NCBI GenBank assembly: GCA_027422505.1
Contig: JAPQWV010000028.1
Location: 6,972,001-7,036,000, forward strand
Reading direction: 5' to 3'
DNA length: 64,000 nt
Source: Craterostigma plantagineum
Taxonomy: Eukaryota > Streptophyta > Magnoliopsida > Lamiales > Linderniaceae
Position numbers and translations under genes: made by a program. This document shows, piece by piece, positions 1 through 11,616 of the stretch. The stretch's first letter is position 1, and the number at the start of each line of letters is the position of its first letter. The notes under the pieces were generated by a model. That model searched no databases, was not told the origin of the DNA, and was given only the letters and a program-made list of their open reading frames with translations.

Positions 1-25
1 TAGAGAGGTTTCAAAGATTATCGAT

Positions 26-217
26 TTGGAGAAGTTCACATTTATGGAATTCGAACCCAAGGCCGTGCTCCTCTTCTCGTTGTCTCGATATAAGACCAGA
101 TTATCGTTGGAGAAGTTCACTTCGTGGTGCCCCTCTTCTAGCCGTTTTGACGAGTACACGAGATTATCGAAGGAGAAGTTCACAGCAAGATCCATGCCCT
201 CTTCTTATGATTTCTAG
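26..217. repeat. Three degenerate ~65-bp tandem units
   Basis: Three units each begin with gattatcg, run through gagaagttcac and continue to a CCCTCTTCT-like block. An open frame covers them, but it reflects the repetition and shows no domain. It is probably part of the 3' internal region of element E. Confidence 0.5.
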
Positions 218-1020
218 AAGATTTCAATAATTAGGAAGGCAGGTTCTTTTGGACTATTTATTGTGCGTTGAGCATTCCTCTGGTGCGTTTTCCACCTCCT
301 TTTGTCATCATTTTCTTCTTTTTCTTTCGTCGCCTTTTTCTCCCCCTCCTTTTCTCGTTACGCAACCCTCCGAAATTTATGAATTACGGTTGAAGGCTTG
401 ATTGGGATACAAATGAAGAAAGGACATCGGAGAAGGCTCAAAAGGGATGACCAGAGGAATAATTTCAAGGATGATATTTTGATTTTGGCCAAGTGAGGAA
501 TTTTCCTACGTGCCCTAATCATTTTCCTAACAATCTGACGCAAGGCGAGTATGAGGCCAAGAAATACAAGTTAAGACAAGCATTTGATGTGTGACTCGCT
601 CAAGGATAAATTCCCAAAAAAAATAATAAGGCTCAAAATCTCACATAAATGATTGTGTCTAGTGGAACAAAAGAGTGATCTTTAGACAAAAGAATGCGAC
701 TAGACAGACAATATTAAGCAAATAACTAATCATATATCAAGGAAAGATTTTTGTGAACAAATCAAAGTAGATTGAGTAATCGTCACTCCCCATTTTTTTT
801 CGCTGTTTTTGTTTTAGTTTAATGTTGTTTTTCAAAATATTTTTTTTTTGGTTTTTTTTTATTAAGGAAAAAAAATGAACATGATATGAAAACAAAGAAA
901 AAAAATTAAGTAAAAATGCATGAATTTTTTTTTTAATGTTTTTATTTTTATTATTATATTTTTTTATTTTTCAAAAAAATGAAGATGCATGAGAATAAAA
1001 GAGAAAAAATGCATGATTGG

Positions 1021-1062
<42 letters not shown>

Positions 1063-1257
1063 TATAGCTATATGCGTAAAATGCATGATAAATGTTTAGA
1101 AAAATTTGGCATTTAACATTTCAGCTCAGATGCATAATGTACTCCCTAAGAAAATTAATAGTGACTCATCCTAAAAATTTAGCACTTTAAGAAAAAATGA
1201 GTAAGGAATTTTGTCACCGAGTTTGTCGCTTTGATAGGGATTTCTTGTAGTTGCTCT
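218..1257. other. AT-rich internal spacer of element E
   Basis: No convincing gene. The stretch holds T and A homopolymers, a (TTA)n run at about 1019-1062, and a CCCCCT block near 338-352 that reads on the minus strand as a polypurine, PPT-like tract. This is where pol should lie in an autonomous relative (compare element A), so pol is missing rather than merely decayed. Confidence 0.6.
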
Positions 1258-1312
1258 GCCGCTCGCCCTTGATCATGTATGTGGAGCAACTATCATCAGA
1301 GTACCATACATG
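1258..1312 (-). pseudogene. Protease active-site scrap of element E
   Basis: On the minus strand one frame reads HVWYSDDSCSTYM, a degraded match to the HVWYLDSGCSTHMTG segment around the catalytic Asp of the copia protease seen intact in element A at about 33684-33723. It follows directly on the gag ORF, as in A. Nothing downstream continues the protease. Related scraps occur in elements D and B. Confidence 0.7.
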
Positions 1313-1328
1313 AGGGAAATCTGCAAAA

Positions 1329-2993
1329 CTATCGGGACTTTGGTACCCATTGTCGTATGGGTCCTCCCTTATTAGCAGAAAACGAGTTAGTCGTAAATCG
1401 TGTAAAATTAGATTGCGAGCCTAAGTTGGTCGAAGATATAGTCTTAGGAATACATTTTTGACTAGGACTCCGTGACTTGATATCCGACGTAGGAATCCAT
1501 TTTTGCATGACTTTACACGGATATGAAAATTCAGCTTCTGAGAATGTGCTCCTAGAATGTGTATTTTTAAAGATCTTCTCATTGCCTAGTCGTAATAAAT
1601 GTTTTTTAGATTTGACTTTGACTGGATATTTCATGTAAGAATATGAGCAAATAGAATGATAAGCATGTAAACCAGGTGTATCATATTTTCTACATGGAGA
1701 ATGCATATTTTTCACATAATGATTATAAGAATTTCGAAAATTATTTTCAAGTTTAGGCTTTTTAAATGAACAATTAGTAGGATCATTTGAAGCACATGAT
1801 GAAGTTTGTGCGCTAAAACTTGAAATATTTTCGTTAAAGATCTTCTTTTTAGGAACGGGAGAGGAAGACTTTTGATCTTTATAATTCCGTTGTGGAACTT
1901 TTCCGTTCTCCCATTTCCATGGGACTTCTTCCTTCGCTATAGAAAGTGCGGGACTTTTACTTTGAATTTCAGCTTTGGTCAAGGTTGACGTAGAATTAGT
2001 AGAAGCTGTTTTGGTGGTAGGAACGAGATCATCCGTTTGCGTTCCTTGGTCATGTTTTGAAGACGAGGAAGCTATGAGACTGGATATCTCCGTTAGAAGT
2101 GTATTCTTTTCTACTTCAAAATTCTTTCTTTCTGTTTCTAGTGTAGAATTTCAATCCTCTATTTTCTTAAGAATAGAAGGTATATCGACGGAAGAAGAAT
2201 TTTTAGAATGATGAGATTGTGCTTCCTTGGTCTTAGAAATCGCAAGAAGATTTTCTAATTGATTAATCTTAGAATAGAGCTTCCCACGTTCTTCTTTTAA
2301 GAAAGCATAGTTATTTTGAGCAGTGCTCTTCTCGGCTTGACAGGTGTCTAGACTCTTTCTTAATTCACTATTCTTAGAATTAGATTTATTTATTTCGGCT
2401 TCTAGACTAGTGACCTTTTTGCTCATACCTTCTAGTCTACATTTAAGAAGACTTTTCTCGTCTAGATTCCTAAGTAGACATTTATGGTTGTTGTCTAGCC
2501 TGTCCTCTAATTCTTTTACTATCGACCTATGCTTCTCTAAGGGAATATACTTAGTCTCGCTAATATTGGTGCTCTTAGATAATTCTTCAATTTTCGCACT
2601 AGAGCTCCTACGCTTATATTCGAGACTAGCTATTTCCTCCTTAGACTCAGTTAATTTGTTTTCTAACTTTGTTGTACTTTTCCGCTCATTTTTCATGTTA
2701 GCATACCTAGTTTGTAAGGATTCTAACATTTTAAACAATGTAGAGTTAGAAATCACTGCCTCATTAGAGGATGTGTTAGTTTCATCTTCGCGTTCCAAAG
2801 CCAAGTGCGTCTTTTGTTCGAAATTTGTAGTCTCTTGCTTCTTTGAGCGGGACTTGGTCTTTGTGGACTTCTTCTTTAACTCCTTCTCAATTAATCGTAG
2901 TTGACGCCCTAACTCCTTCAGTTGTTCATCAATGTCAGAGCTAAAGTCGTCAGAGCTAGTGCCATCAGATCGAGTAATTGAGTAGGTGTCCAT
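1329..2993 (-). pseudogene. Gag-type coiled-coil ORF of element E, one in-frame stop
   Basis: The frame opens at ATG 2993 and runs to 1329 with a single TGA at 2153-2151. The protein is rich in Lys, Glu, Ser and Leu, with long heptad-like coiled-coil stretches. It ends in a GGPIRQWVPK motif, the conserved end of the gag-derived region just before protease in SIRE-like copia elements (GGPIFKWVPK in A, GPILKWVPK in D). It has no capsid domain and no CCHC zinc knuckle, so it represents only the region downstream of nucleocapsid. Positional homologues are 32411-33658 in A and the C-terminal part of 56186-53970 in D. The shared segment containing NSTLE/HSTLE/RSTLE spans the stop. Confidence 0.75.
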
Positions 2994-4123
2994 TTTGATT
3001 TGTAATATTTTTATTTATTTATTTTTAAAATTTTGTTGGATATTTGGATCTTTAACGTGTTTTGTGATTTGGATTTTTTTTAATACTGATTAAAATATTT
3101 GGCTTTTAAAATTTCAGTTTCGAAAAGATTTGGTTTATAAAGTTTGATTTAAAAATTTAATAGTATATACCAAAAGATTTTTCCTATAATGTGCCAATTG
3201 AAGGTTACTGTTTTCGATCGAAAAGTATTTTATTAAGTTTTTTTGTTAATGTCAATATAAAGCACTGTTTTCAATCGAAAATAATTCTCGATTAAAAGTT
3301 TTTCGAGTGAATATGTGGAGCACTGTTTTTGATTGTTAAGTTTTTCGACGAGGTACTGTTTTTAGAAAATAGTTTTGGATTTCAAACAGTTACGTATAGT
3401 TTTACGATCGTAAAAGTTTTGCGATTTGATAAAACATCGTTTTTAGAATTTAATATCTAAACCTTTAAAATCAAATTTTTCGATCGCAAAAGGTTTTGCG
3501 AGCAAAAAACAGTTTTGCGACGACAAACAGTTTTGCGACGACAAACCTGTAAAAGCAACTAAAAAAAAATTGCGAACGTAAAATCACGTAAATGAGTGAG
3601 AATTGAATAAAATTGAAAGTTCTGGAGTTAAATTGAAAATTTAGGACTAGATCAGAACGTTCTGGACTAAATTGAAAACAATAAGGGATTAAAATATACC
3701 TGCAGGGACTAAAATAATATTTCTGGGTTAGTAATGTAAATATCCCTGCAATTGTATGTATCTCCGTAGCTCTATGCGAGCGAGTGAAGAAGATGAAGAT
3801 TTCAGATTTTTCGATCGAAAAAAATTCCGACGATTTTCGATGGTAAATAGTTCTCGAACAAGTTTTCGATCGTTGACCCAAGTTTCTCGCTTGGAACAGA
3901 TTTCTCGATCTTAAAACATAATTTTCTTCGATGTTGAGCGTCGAACAGAGATGATGTGGTGCCTCAGAGAAGCTACTTTTTCACGAAAAAAAAATTCAGA
4001 CAAGAAATTTTCGATCGGAAACCTTTGTAGAACGGATTTTGCGATCGAAAACAGGTTTCTCGCGTTGACTGATTTCTCGAGCGAAAATTTTTTTCGATGA
4101 TGATGAACGAAAAACAGAGACGA
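2994..4123 (-). repeat. Leader of element E with TTTTCGATCGAAAA-type palindromes
   Basis: The untranslated leader between gag and the MULE1 insertion is filled with variants of a self-complementary word built on TTTTCGATCGAAAA, together with TTTTGCGA and TTTTACGATCGTAAAA. Clusters lie near 3215, 3400-3550, 3815-3880 and 3960-4090. No coding sequence is supported; open frames here are shadows of the repeats. Elements A, B and D have other self-complementary words in the same position. Confidence 0.7.
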
Positions 4124-4132
4124 ACTAGAAAG
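4124..4132. repeat. MULE1 target site duplication, left copy
   Basis: The 9 bp ACTAGAAAG directly precedes the left terminal inverted repeat and is repeated exactly at 18668-18676 after the right one. Nine to eleven base pairs is the usual length for Mutator-like elements. Confidence 0.93.
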
Positions 4133-4184
4133 GGATTTTTTAAGAAAATAGCCTTTGAGTTGGTCATGTTTTAAAAAATAGCAC
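4133..4184 (+). repeat. MULE1 left terminal inverted repeat
   Basis: It starts GGATTTTTTAAG and includes AAAATAGCCTTTGA, GGTCA and AAAAAATAGCAC. Its reverse complement is found at 18616-18667 with about nine mismatches and no gap. Confidence 0.9.
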
Positions 4185-4299
4185 CCAAAATCGGACTTTA
4201 CCTTTGTACCCTTACTAACTCTGCTCTAAAGACTATTTTACCCTTATTTAATGTCAATCAACAACCTCAACAACACTTATCGAAAAAATTAACTAAAGG

Positions 4300-4620
4300 G
4301 TTTACATGTTACGTTAGACTGTAGCGAATCTGAAACATCAGACCCGTGATAGAATAGTGGGGTAAAAGTAAAAAAAAAGCAACCACTTTCATTTCCAGTA
4401 AAAAAAGCAAGCGTGTGCTCTCCCGCCCCTGCACTGCAAATCGTCTTCTCTGCAACTCAAAGCCAACCGAACCTCAACCTCAATCGACTCATTCGACAAT
4501 CCAATGGCATTCAACGCGAACACCCAAAGAGTGGAGGTATGTGTTTTCTACTCTTCGCCACTTTCAATTTAACGCGAGAGGGTATTTGGGAACGACCCAT
4601 CGAACCCTAATTTGGTGCGG
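4300..4620 (+). promoter_or_regulatory. MULE1 left subterminal arm (promoter and first exon of Ulp1 gene 1)
   Basis: The stretch from ACTGTAG through CAGACCCGTGATA, AAGCAACCAC, the first exon and AACCCTAATTT is matched in inverse orientation at about 16720-17000. The conserved subterminal arm therefore holds the 5' end of the accessory gene at each side, as expected when MULE ends act as promoters. I found no clear TATA box. Confidence 0.6.
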
Positions 4621-7413
4621 ACCCGTGCTTGCAAGCATAGGACAGAGCTTGGTAGCATAGGACCGTGCTTGGTAGCATAGGACCTGTGCTTGCAAGCATA
4701 GGACCCGTGCTTGCAATCATAGGACCCGTGCTTGCAAGCATAGGACCCGTGCTTGCAAGCATAGGACCCGTGCTTGCGCAGCGTACGTCGCTTTTTAATG
4801 CATGGGTCCCGTGCTTGCAAGCAGACGACCCCCGCTTATGAGCAAGGGACCTGTGCGTATTTCACGGGTCCCCTGTGTATTAGCCGCGTTTCCCCTGCTT
4901 AAACGCTCGGGTCCCCTGAGTTTAATGGGCGGGTCCAGTGTGACTGCGCGCGCGCAAGGTCGTGGGACCCGCGCGTTATAAGCAGGGGACCCGCGCGCTA
5001 TGACCAGGGGACCCGCGCGTATACGCAGGGGACCCTTGCTGGGACCGTGCCGATGCGCAGGGGTCCCATGCGCATCTGTGCTTGAATCTCAGCATATGCG
5101 ATGCTGTCCCCTGCGCATCTGTGCATAAGGGTTTTCTGTTTTCATTATTTCATACCACGTAGCCCTAGCTAACACGTGTTTTACGTATAAATTAGGTTGT
5201 GATGCAGAAGCAGTTCGAGACAGTGGACGAAGTTCCCCATTTGACTGTAAAGCTGAGCTCGTTATACGCCGATGCCAGCGAGCTGATAAGGCAATGTCTG
5301 AACCACCACGAGTGGGAGATTTTTACGAACGAGAGTCCGTTCGGCCGCCTCGTTAGGGCCGAGCCTGATTTTAACCTCTCGGGCCAGTTGCTGTGGTACC
5401 TCATCCAGAGCCAGACGATGCTGCACAACCGGGAAGAGCTGTGGATGATTTTTGGCGAAAAACCACTCCGATTTTCAAAGTCGGACTATTGCCTAATCAC
5501 CGGGCTGAAGTTCGCCGCCGAGCGTCCGCCGGTAAACGGCGGCTCACAATTCACCGCAAGACATTTTGGTGGCAGCTCTAAAGTCCGCATGTCGCACGTC
5601 AAGCGTGTGTTGGAGGAGTTGTCTGGCGACGAGGACGATGTGGACTTCGAGAAGCTGAAGTTGGCGGACGTGTACTTCGCCACCGCCGTGTTGATGTCTC
5701 GACCGTCGAAGAAGGACACCGTCGTCAGTACCTGGGTCCTTAGTCTCGTCGATGATCGGTTTGCATTCTCCCGGTATCCTTGGGGCACCGTGGCTTTCGA
5801 TGAGGTGATACGCACTGTGAAGGTAAATCTACGGGAGAAGCGACGGGAATGGCTGATCAGTGGGTTCGTACAACCACTTCAGGTGAATTATAACTAAGCT
5901 TCTTCGCATACCATGTTTTGAGGGACGTTTCTAAGATTTTTGCGTTATTTGTATTCAGATACTAGCATACGAGTGCATACCGAGGGTTGCAGACGTGTTT
6001 GCGGTTCGCAAAGAAGAAGATTTCACGCCACGCATGCTCAGGTGGGCGACGAAGAATTGGCCTCGCAAGGCATGCCCGACTCTTAGGACGGTCGCAGAGG
6101 CCGTCGACGGCGATTTTGTACGAGGGTTGTTAGTGCCGTCAGCGGAAGAGTTGGAGGCGGCGTACTTTAGGGACAGCGTTTTTGACGTTGGGGCCGCACA
6201 CGAGCTATTCGACCGTATGACGGGCCTACTCATGCGGGGAGTGGAGGTTAGGTGTTCCCCCGTCCACCGCGATCGTGCCGACGACGATCATTTAGCGATC
6301 GTACCCCTTGAAGAGTTTCCCACACCTGTGGAGGTGGTTGAGGCTGGAGATTTTGGTGCTTCGTCGAGTGCCCGAGGAGTTCGAAGAAGAGGCAAATCGA
6401 CTGTAGAATTTGTTGATCTAAGTGATGAGGATTCTGGCTCAAATAGAAATGAGAAGTGGATTAAAAAGTACCTCGGGCGAGTGGACTTCTCCGGGCGTCA
6501 GTTGATTCATGCACATGATCGCGTGCTCATTGACACTTACCTTCAAGCGGCAAGATTTAGGTAAATGTTTTCTTTCGATGTCAACCTCAGTTATCGTACA
6601 TAAATACGCTCATAATTTTCCTTTTTATGCAGGGATAACGTTTGGTCGGGTGACCGGTGCGACGTGGATGCCCAAGGCTTCTACATGTTGCTCTTCCATG
6701 ATATGCTCAAGTCTAATTGTCTTGACGCATATCTAGATTGCTTGAGGCGAATCTATGCGGACTCCGTGGTTTATCCTCACGTCTTCATCTTTCCAAGTTA
6801 CGTGCAAGACGAGCACTTTAGGAAAGCGCAGAAGTTGAATAGGAAAGCGAAAGTGCGGGTGGATGATATGGAGGAATTCGTGAATGGATTGTCGAGAAGC
6901 AGTCGGAGCTGGTTGGAGCGTCTCACGGAGGATGAATTGGTACGATGCAAGTACATCATCTCTCCCGTTTTCGCACGGACCCACTGGGCAGTGCTTATTT
7001 TTGACGCGACAACGCAAACCTTCGTCCTTAACGATTCGTTGGGCGCGCATGGTGTGCAATTCGCCGGGAGAGTGTTCGTAAGTAGCTGAAATCCTTTTGT
7101 CTATCATTTTTATGAATTTAGTAACATGTTCGACGTTTGCTATTTTTTGCAGGCTGAGTTTCTTTCTGAATATTGGCGGTTCAAGTTCGATATCGTCACA
7201 AAGCCGAAGTTGGATAATAAAATGAATCGGAGCCAGAAGGCTGGCAGCTTGGATTGCGGGGTTCATGCGGCGTTGACGGCGGAGACGATTATGGTTGACA
7301 CGCCCGAGTTTAATGAATATCAAAGGCACATTGATATTTCAGCGTATCGAGCCACTATGGCTGCACGGATATTGCGTGACCCGCATAGCTGTATGCGCCA
7401 TTTGTTTGGCTGA
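4504..7413 (+). CDS. MULE1 accessory gene 1: DUF1985 plus Ulp1-like (C48) cysteine peptidase, 5 exons
   Basis: Proposed exons are 4504-4536, 5196-5882, 5959-6560, 6633-7077 and 7153-7413; every junction has GT-AG ends and phases agree, giving 675 residues. Exon 2 encodes a DUF1985-type domain (ELWMIFGEKPLRFSKSDYCLITGL). Exons 4-5 encode a Ulp1-like peptidase with His558 (THWAVLIFD), Asp575 (LNDS) and Cys624 (SLDCGVH). The spacings of 17 and 49 residues equal those of yeast Ulp1 (His514, Asp531, Cys580). The family cleaves SUMO-type isopeptide or precursor bonds; a role in transposition is not established. The 11-codon first exon is inferred from its conservation in gene 2; without it the first ATG is 5202. 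The catalytic triad looks intact. Confidence 0.8.
4537..5195. repeat. Intron 1 of gene 1: GGGACCC minisatellite
   Basis: The intron holds ~22-bp units of the form GGACCCGTGCTTGCAAGCAT at about 4610-4770, then looser GGGACCCGCGCG and GGGTCCCCTG units to about 5070. The open minus-strand frame here is the repeat translated, not a gene. Related arrays occur in intron 1 of gene 2 and in the element's spacers. Confidence 0.8.
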
Positions 7414-9296
7414 GTTTGGAAGTGTTAATTGTAGGTGGCTTTGGACATTTTGAACTTGGTGTAGTTGAAGGGTTTATGGATGTTAGTTTGTAGGTTTATT
7501 TGAATAAAATTTTTTGATATTATTGAATGCATTGATTCTCTGTGTGAAACGAAACGTGATGGGTGATTTGACTTGTTACTGAGGAAAATATTTTGACCAA
7601 ATAATCAGTGGACGTGAGAAACCCTAAATTGGCAGCGTCCCGTTCATATACATATACGGGACCCGTCCCATCAGCGCCAATGCAATATGCGCGGGTCCCC
7701 TGATTCTACGTCCGGGTCCCCTTATTTTACGTGCAGGTCCCATGATTTCAAGCTATGGTCCCTTGAGCACGTATCCCACCATATGACTTGATAAAACTTT
7801 TTCCATTGTTGAATAATTGATTCTCTGTATGAAACGAATCGTGATGGGTGATTTGACTTGTTACTGAGGAAAATATTTTGACCAAATAATCAGCAATTGT
7901 TCAATTATTGGTACGACTAAAGCGTATGTGAGAAACCCTAAATTGGCAGCGTCCCGTTCATATACATATACGGGACCCGTCCCATCAGCGCCAATGCAAT
8001 ATGCGCGGGTCCCCTGATTCTACGTCCGGGTCCCCTTATTTTACGTGCAGGTCCCATGATTTCAAGCTATGGTCCCTTGAGCACGTATCCCACCATATGA
8101 CTTGATAAAACTTTTTCCATTGTTGAATAATTGATTCTCTGTATGAAACGAATCGTGATGGGTGATTTGACTTGTTACTGAGGACAATATTTTGACCAAA
8201 TAATCAGTAATTGTTCAATTATTGGTACGACTAAAGCGTATGTGAGAAACCCTAAATTGGCAGCGTCCCGTTCATATACATATACGCTTGGGACCCCTGA
8301 TTTTACGTGCGGGTCTCTTGATTTCCCGTTATGGTCCCCTGGAGAGAATTATGGTCCCCTTATTTTATTAAAAATAACAAATAAAACACATGGATAATAA
8401 AAACAACGCACGAATGTATTAAAAGCCGCACGACTATTTTGCAGCACAAAGCATACATTCCACCATCGTCGTTCTCTATAGGTGATAATCATGACGATCA
8501 GCAGCATTTTTTTTCAAGTCGATGGTCAGTAGGTAATTCGCGAGGACAATACGTCGAACTGGGGACCATTTGTAGGTTTATTTGAATAAATTTTTTTGTA
8601 GGTTTGTAGGTTTATTTGAATAAACTTTTTTGATATGGTTGAAAATACTTTGACCAAATGTAATTGTTCAATAATTGGTACGACGGACGCGAACATGAGA
8701 AACCCTAAATTAGGCAGCGACCCGTCCATATACATATACACTTGGGTCCCGTCCCATCAGCGCCAATGCAATATGCGCGGGTGACCAAATACTCAGTAAT
8801 TGTTCAATTATTGGTACGAATAAAGCGAATGTGAGAAACCCTAAATTATCATGGGACCCGTTCAGATACACATACGCTTGGGACCCGTCCGTAATATCAG
8901 CGCCAATGCAATATGCGCGGGTCCCCTGCATATTTAACGTGCGGGTCCCATGATTTCAAGTTATGGTCCCTTGAGCACGTATCCCACCATACGACTTGAT
9001 AAACCTTTTTCCATTGTTGAATAATTGATTCTCTGTATGAAACGACACATGATGGGTGATTTGACTTGTTACTGAGGAAAATATTTTGACCAAATACTCA
9101 GTAATTGTTCAATTATTGGTACGAATAAAGCGAACGTGAGAAACCCTAAATTGGCAGCGACCCGTTCATATACGCTTGGGACCCCAGATTAATTTAAAAT
9201 ACAAAGTAAAACAACGCTTTTAATGTATTAAAAGCCGCACGACCAACTCCTTGCAGCAGAAAGCAAGCATACATTCCACCATCGTCATTCTCTATA
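7414..9296. repeat. MULE1 spacer: tandem ~310-bp units with GGGTCCC words
   Basis: Units containing GAAACCCTAAATTGGCAGCG, CCATCAGCGCCAATGCAATA, several GGGTCCC words and GGTGATTTGACTTGTTACTG recur from about 7550, 7850, 8150, 8690, 8830 and 9040, with rearranged or truncated units among them. The AAACCCTAA words are part of these units, not telomere arrays. No gene is supported apart from the truncated copy noted at 8461-8568. Confidence 0.8.
8461..8568 (+). pseudogene. Truncated duplicate of the transposase gene start
   Basis: The sequence from CACCATCGTCGTTCTCTATA through the ATG and the first ~20 codons nearly repeats 9278-9377, then breaks off into unrelated repeat. It carries a TAG where the full copy has TGG. 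It shows that the spacer expansion duplicated the transposase 5' end. Confidence 0.75.
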
Positions 9297-9306
9297 GGTG
9301 ATAATC

Positions 9307-11616
9307 ATGACGATCAGCAGCATTTTTTTTCAAGTCGATGGTCAGTGGGTGATTCGCGAGGACAATACGTCGAACTGGGTTCCCGATCCAACTTGCCGGT
9401 GGCAATCAATCTTGGTTGACGACGGTTCATGCACGTTAGTGGATCTCACTAACGAGATATTGAATGCATTTTCGTTACGCAACGACAATACCAAACTACG
9501 GATAAGCTACATGCCTTGCATAGACTACAATTATGTGCGCCCCATCTACATCGAGAACGATTACGGCGTACGTGCGTACCTTGGAGGTGGTTCAAGTCGA
9601 TCAAGACCACCTCTTCACGTGGAAGTTGAGTTATCCGTCATTGCGTCACCACCACATCAACCTCATGTTAATGATTTGTCGGGTTTCGACGTCGGTCTTA
9701 TAGCGCATTGCGATACAAACGCAGAAATCCAACCATTTGAGGGTTTTCCCAGCACATCTTACAACCCTCCTTACCAAATTAATGAAAGCAGTGGCTATGT
9801 ATATGATAATGAGAACGAGCAAGTCGGACGGGAAGACGAAAATCCGGGGGACCAAGGTGCTATAGATGATGATGGTCGGGTCGGAGATGATGATGATGCT
9901 GATGATGATGATGATGACGATTTTGACGTCGATGAGCACGACGACGCTGCTGATGTGGCCGACGATAGTACCTATTCGTTTACGGATGGTTCGACCTTAT
10001 ATGTTGGACAAGAATTTCGTAGCAAGAAAGAATTGAAGGACGAAATCGCTAAAATCGCTGTCGCTGCATGCTTCGAAATCCAACTGGATAGGTCAAACAA
10101 AACCCTGTACGTAGTGAAATGTGCGAAGGAGAACTGCGAATGGCGAGTACGAGCTGCACAGGACAAGGACTCCCCCTTTTTCTCAATCCGAAAGTACGTC
10201 AACACGCACACGTGCGGCGTGTCTCATCGACGACGTAGACATCGCCAGGGAAGTTCGTCGCTCGTATCGAGCACGTTGTTGGAAAATTTCAGGGCTCCTA
10301 AAGACATCCCCGCTCCCAGTTCCATACAATCGATGATGCAGAGCAGGGGAGTAGAAGTTTCATACTACAAGGCTTGGAGAGGAAAACAAATAGCGACCGA
10401 CGAACTAGTTGGCAACAGGGACGCTTGCTACGGTTTACTGCCGGCTTACTTAGATGCGGTGAGGCAAGCCAACGAGGGCAGCATCACTGATTGGGAGATG
10501 GACGAAGAAAATCGGTTCAAGTACATGTTCTTGGCATACGGCGCATGCGTCAGAGGCTTTACGTTCATGAGGAAGGTCATTTCTATCGACGCCACTTTTT
10601 TGAAGGGGAAGTATAAGGGTATCCTGATGATTGCCACTGCGCAAGATGGCGATTACCATCAATATCCTTTAGCATGGGGTCTTGCCGACGGTTCGGAGGG
10701 AACCGAGTCATGGACGTGGTTTCTCTCGAGATTAAGACGTTTTGTTGCGGATGGCGACGATCTCGTAATAATTTCTGATCGGAACCCTGGAATAAAGAAT
10801 GCAGTTCCGGCCGTTTTCCCGAACGCGTTTCATGGTTTCTGTGCGTGGCACCTTCAACAAAACGTGAAGACGAAAATGAAGAAGAAAGGTGCTTGCCCGA
10901 TTTTTTGGCGTGTCGCTACTGCCTACACAAAGAGCGAGTGCGACTGTCATTTTAAGCAGTTTTCACCAAAATATGCGGACGTGGCTAAATATCTTGACGA
11001 AGTCCCAAAGGAAACGTGGACGCGAGCATATTGCCCTAGATCAAGATACAACATAATGACGACCAATGGATCCGAGTCTATAAATGCAGCTCTACGCAAG
11101 GACAGAGAGCTTCCAATAATTGGACTGTTGGGCTCGATTCAACGACTAACATCATCATGGTTCAGTAAGCATCGGCGAACTGCCGAAGCTTCAATCGCCG
11201 CGAACATGACTAGCTTTACGCCGAAGGTGGAGTCGATCATACGCGAGAATTTCACCGAGTCGCAAAAATTCCATGCGTCGGAAGTCGGGCATCTAACATA
11301 TAACGTGTACGGGCAACATGTGAACGAGGTGGTCGATTTGGGGCTGCGCACATGCACGTGCATGATGTTTGACATCGATCGTATCCCTTGTCCACATGCG
11401 ATTGCAGCTTGTGGTTCTGCCCAAGTGCCGGTGTATTCATTAGTAAGCGATTATTATACCTTGGAGATCTGGAAGTTGGCATATGAAGGTACTATACGTC
11501 CGGTAACGGACCGCATTGAAAGTACTATGGACATGATGCCGCCTCGTGTTGGTTCACAACGCGGACGACCCCAGAAAAATCGCTTTCCTTCGGTGGGTGA
11601 GTTTTTTAGGAGATAA
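9307..11616 (+). CDS. MULE1 transposase (MuDR type), 769 residues
   Basis: The first in-frame ATG is 9307 (the frame is open from a GTG at 9298). In order the protein shows a PB1-like N-terminus, a long Asp-rich tract (codons near 9865-9960), and a plant MuDR DNA-binding domain with a CX4C...HTC zinc motif near 10120-10215. The RNase H-fold MULE domain follows, with catalytic Asp at 10588-10590 (SIDATFLKG), Asp at 10777-10779 (IISDRNPGI) and Glu at 11074-11076 (NGSESINAALR). A SWIM zinc finger (CTC...CPH) lies near 11353-11397, then a basic tail. It would bind the element ends and catalyse cut-and-paste transposition in the nucleus. All key residues are present and there is no internal stop, so it may be active. 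Confidence 0.93.
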   Translation: MTISSIFFQVDGQWVIREDNTSNWVPDPTCRWQSILVDDGSCTLVDLTNEILNAFSLRNDNTKLRISYMPCIDYNYVRPIYIENDYGVRAYLGGGSSRSRPPLHVEVELSVIASPPHQPHVNDLSGFDVGLIAHCDTNAEIQPFEGFPSTSYNPPYQINESSGYVYDNENEQVGREDENPGDQGAIDDDGRVGDDDDADDDDDDDFDVDEHDDAADVADDSTYSFTDGSTLYVGQEFRSKKELKDEIAKIAVAACFEIQLDRSNKTLYVVKCAKENCEWRVRAAQDKDSPFFSIRKYVNTHTCGVSHRRRRHRQGSSSLVSSTLLENFRAPKDIPAPSSIQSMMQSRGVEVSYYKAWRGKQIATDELVGNRDACYGLLPAYLDAVRQANEGSITDWEMDEENRFKYMFLAYGACVRGFTFMRKVISIDATFLKGKYKGILMIATAQDGDYHQYPLAWGLADGSEGTESWTWFLSRLRRFVADGDDLVIISDRNPGIKNAVPAVFPNAFHGFCAWHLQQNVKTKMKKKGACPIFWRVATAYTKSECDCHFKQFSPKYADVAKYLDEVPKETWTRAYCPRSRYNIMTTNGSESINAALRKDRELPIIGLLGSIQRLTSSWFSKHRRTAEASIAANMTSFTPKVESIIRENFTESQKFHASEVGHLTYNVYGQHVNEVVDLGLRTCTCMMFDIDRIPCPHAIAACGSAQVPVYSLVSDYYTLEIWKLAYEGTIRPVTDRIESTMDMMPPRVGSQRGRPQKNRFPSVGEFFRR

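Noticed and set aside
2344..2904. Long plus-strand ORF opposite the gag of element E
   Set aside because: It is the complement of a Lys/Glu-rich coiled-coil coding region and shows no motif; the minus frame has the WVPK end and homologues in A and D.
4569..4820. Minus-strand ORF with a repeated KHGSYACK-like peptide
   Set aside because: It is the translation of the 22-bp GGACCCGTGCTTGCAAGC minisatellite in an intron; no domain.
4600..5070. CRISPR-like array because of regular repeats
   Set aside because: The window is plant nuclear DNA. Unit spacing is irregular, spacers are repeats themselves and there are no cas genes.
7600..9190. AAACCCTAA words as an interstitial telomere array
   Set aside because: They occur once per ~310-bp unit inside longer repeats and are not tandem heptamers.
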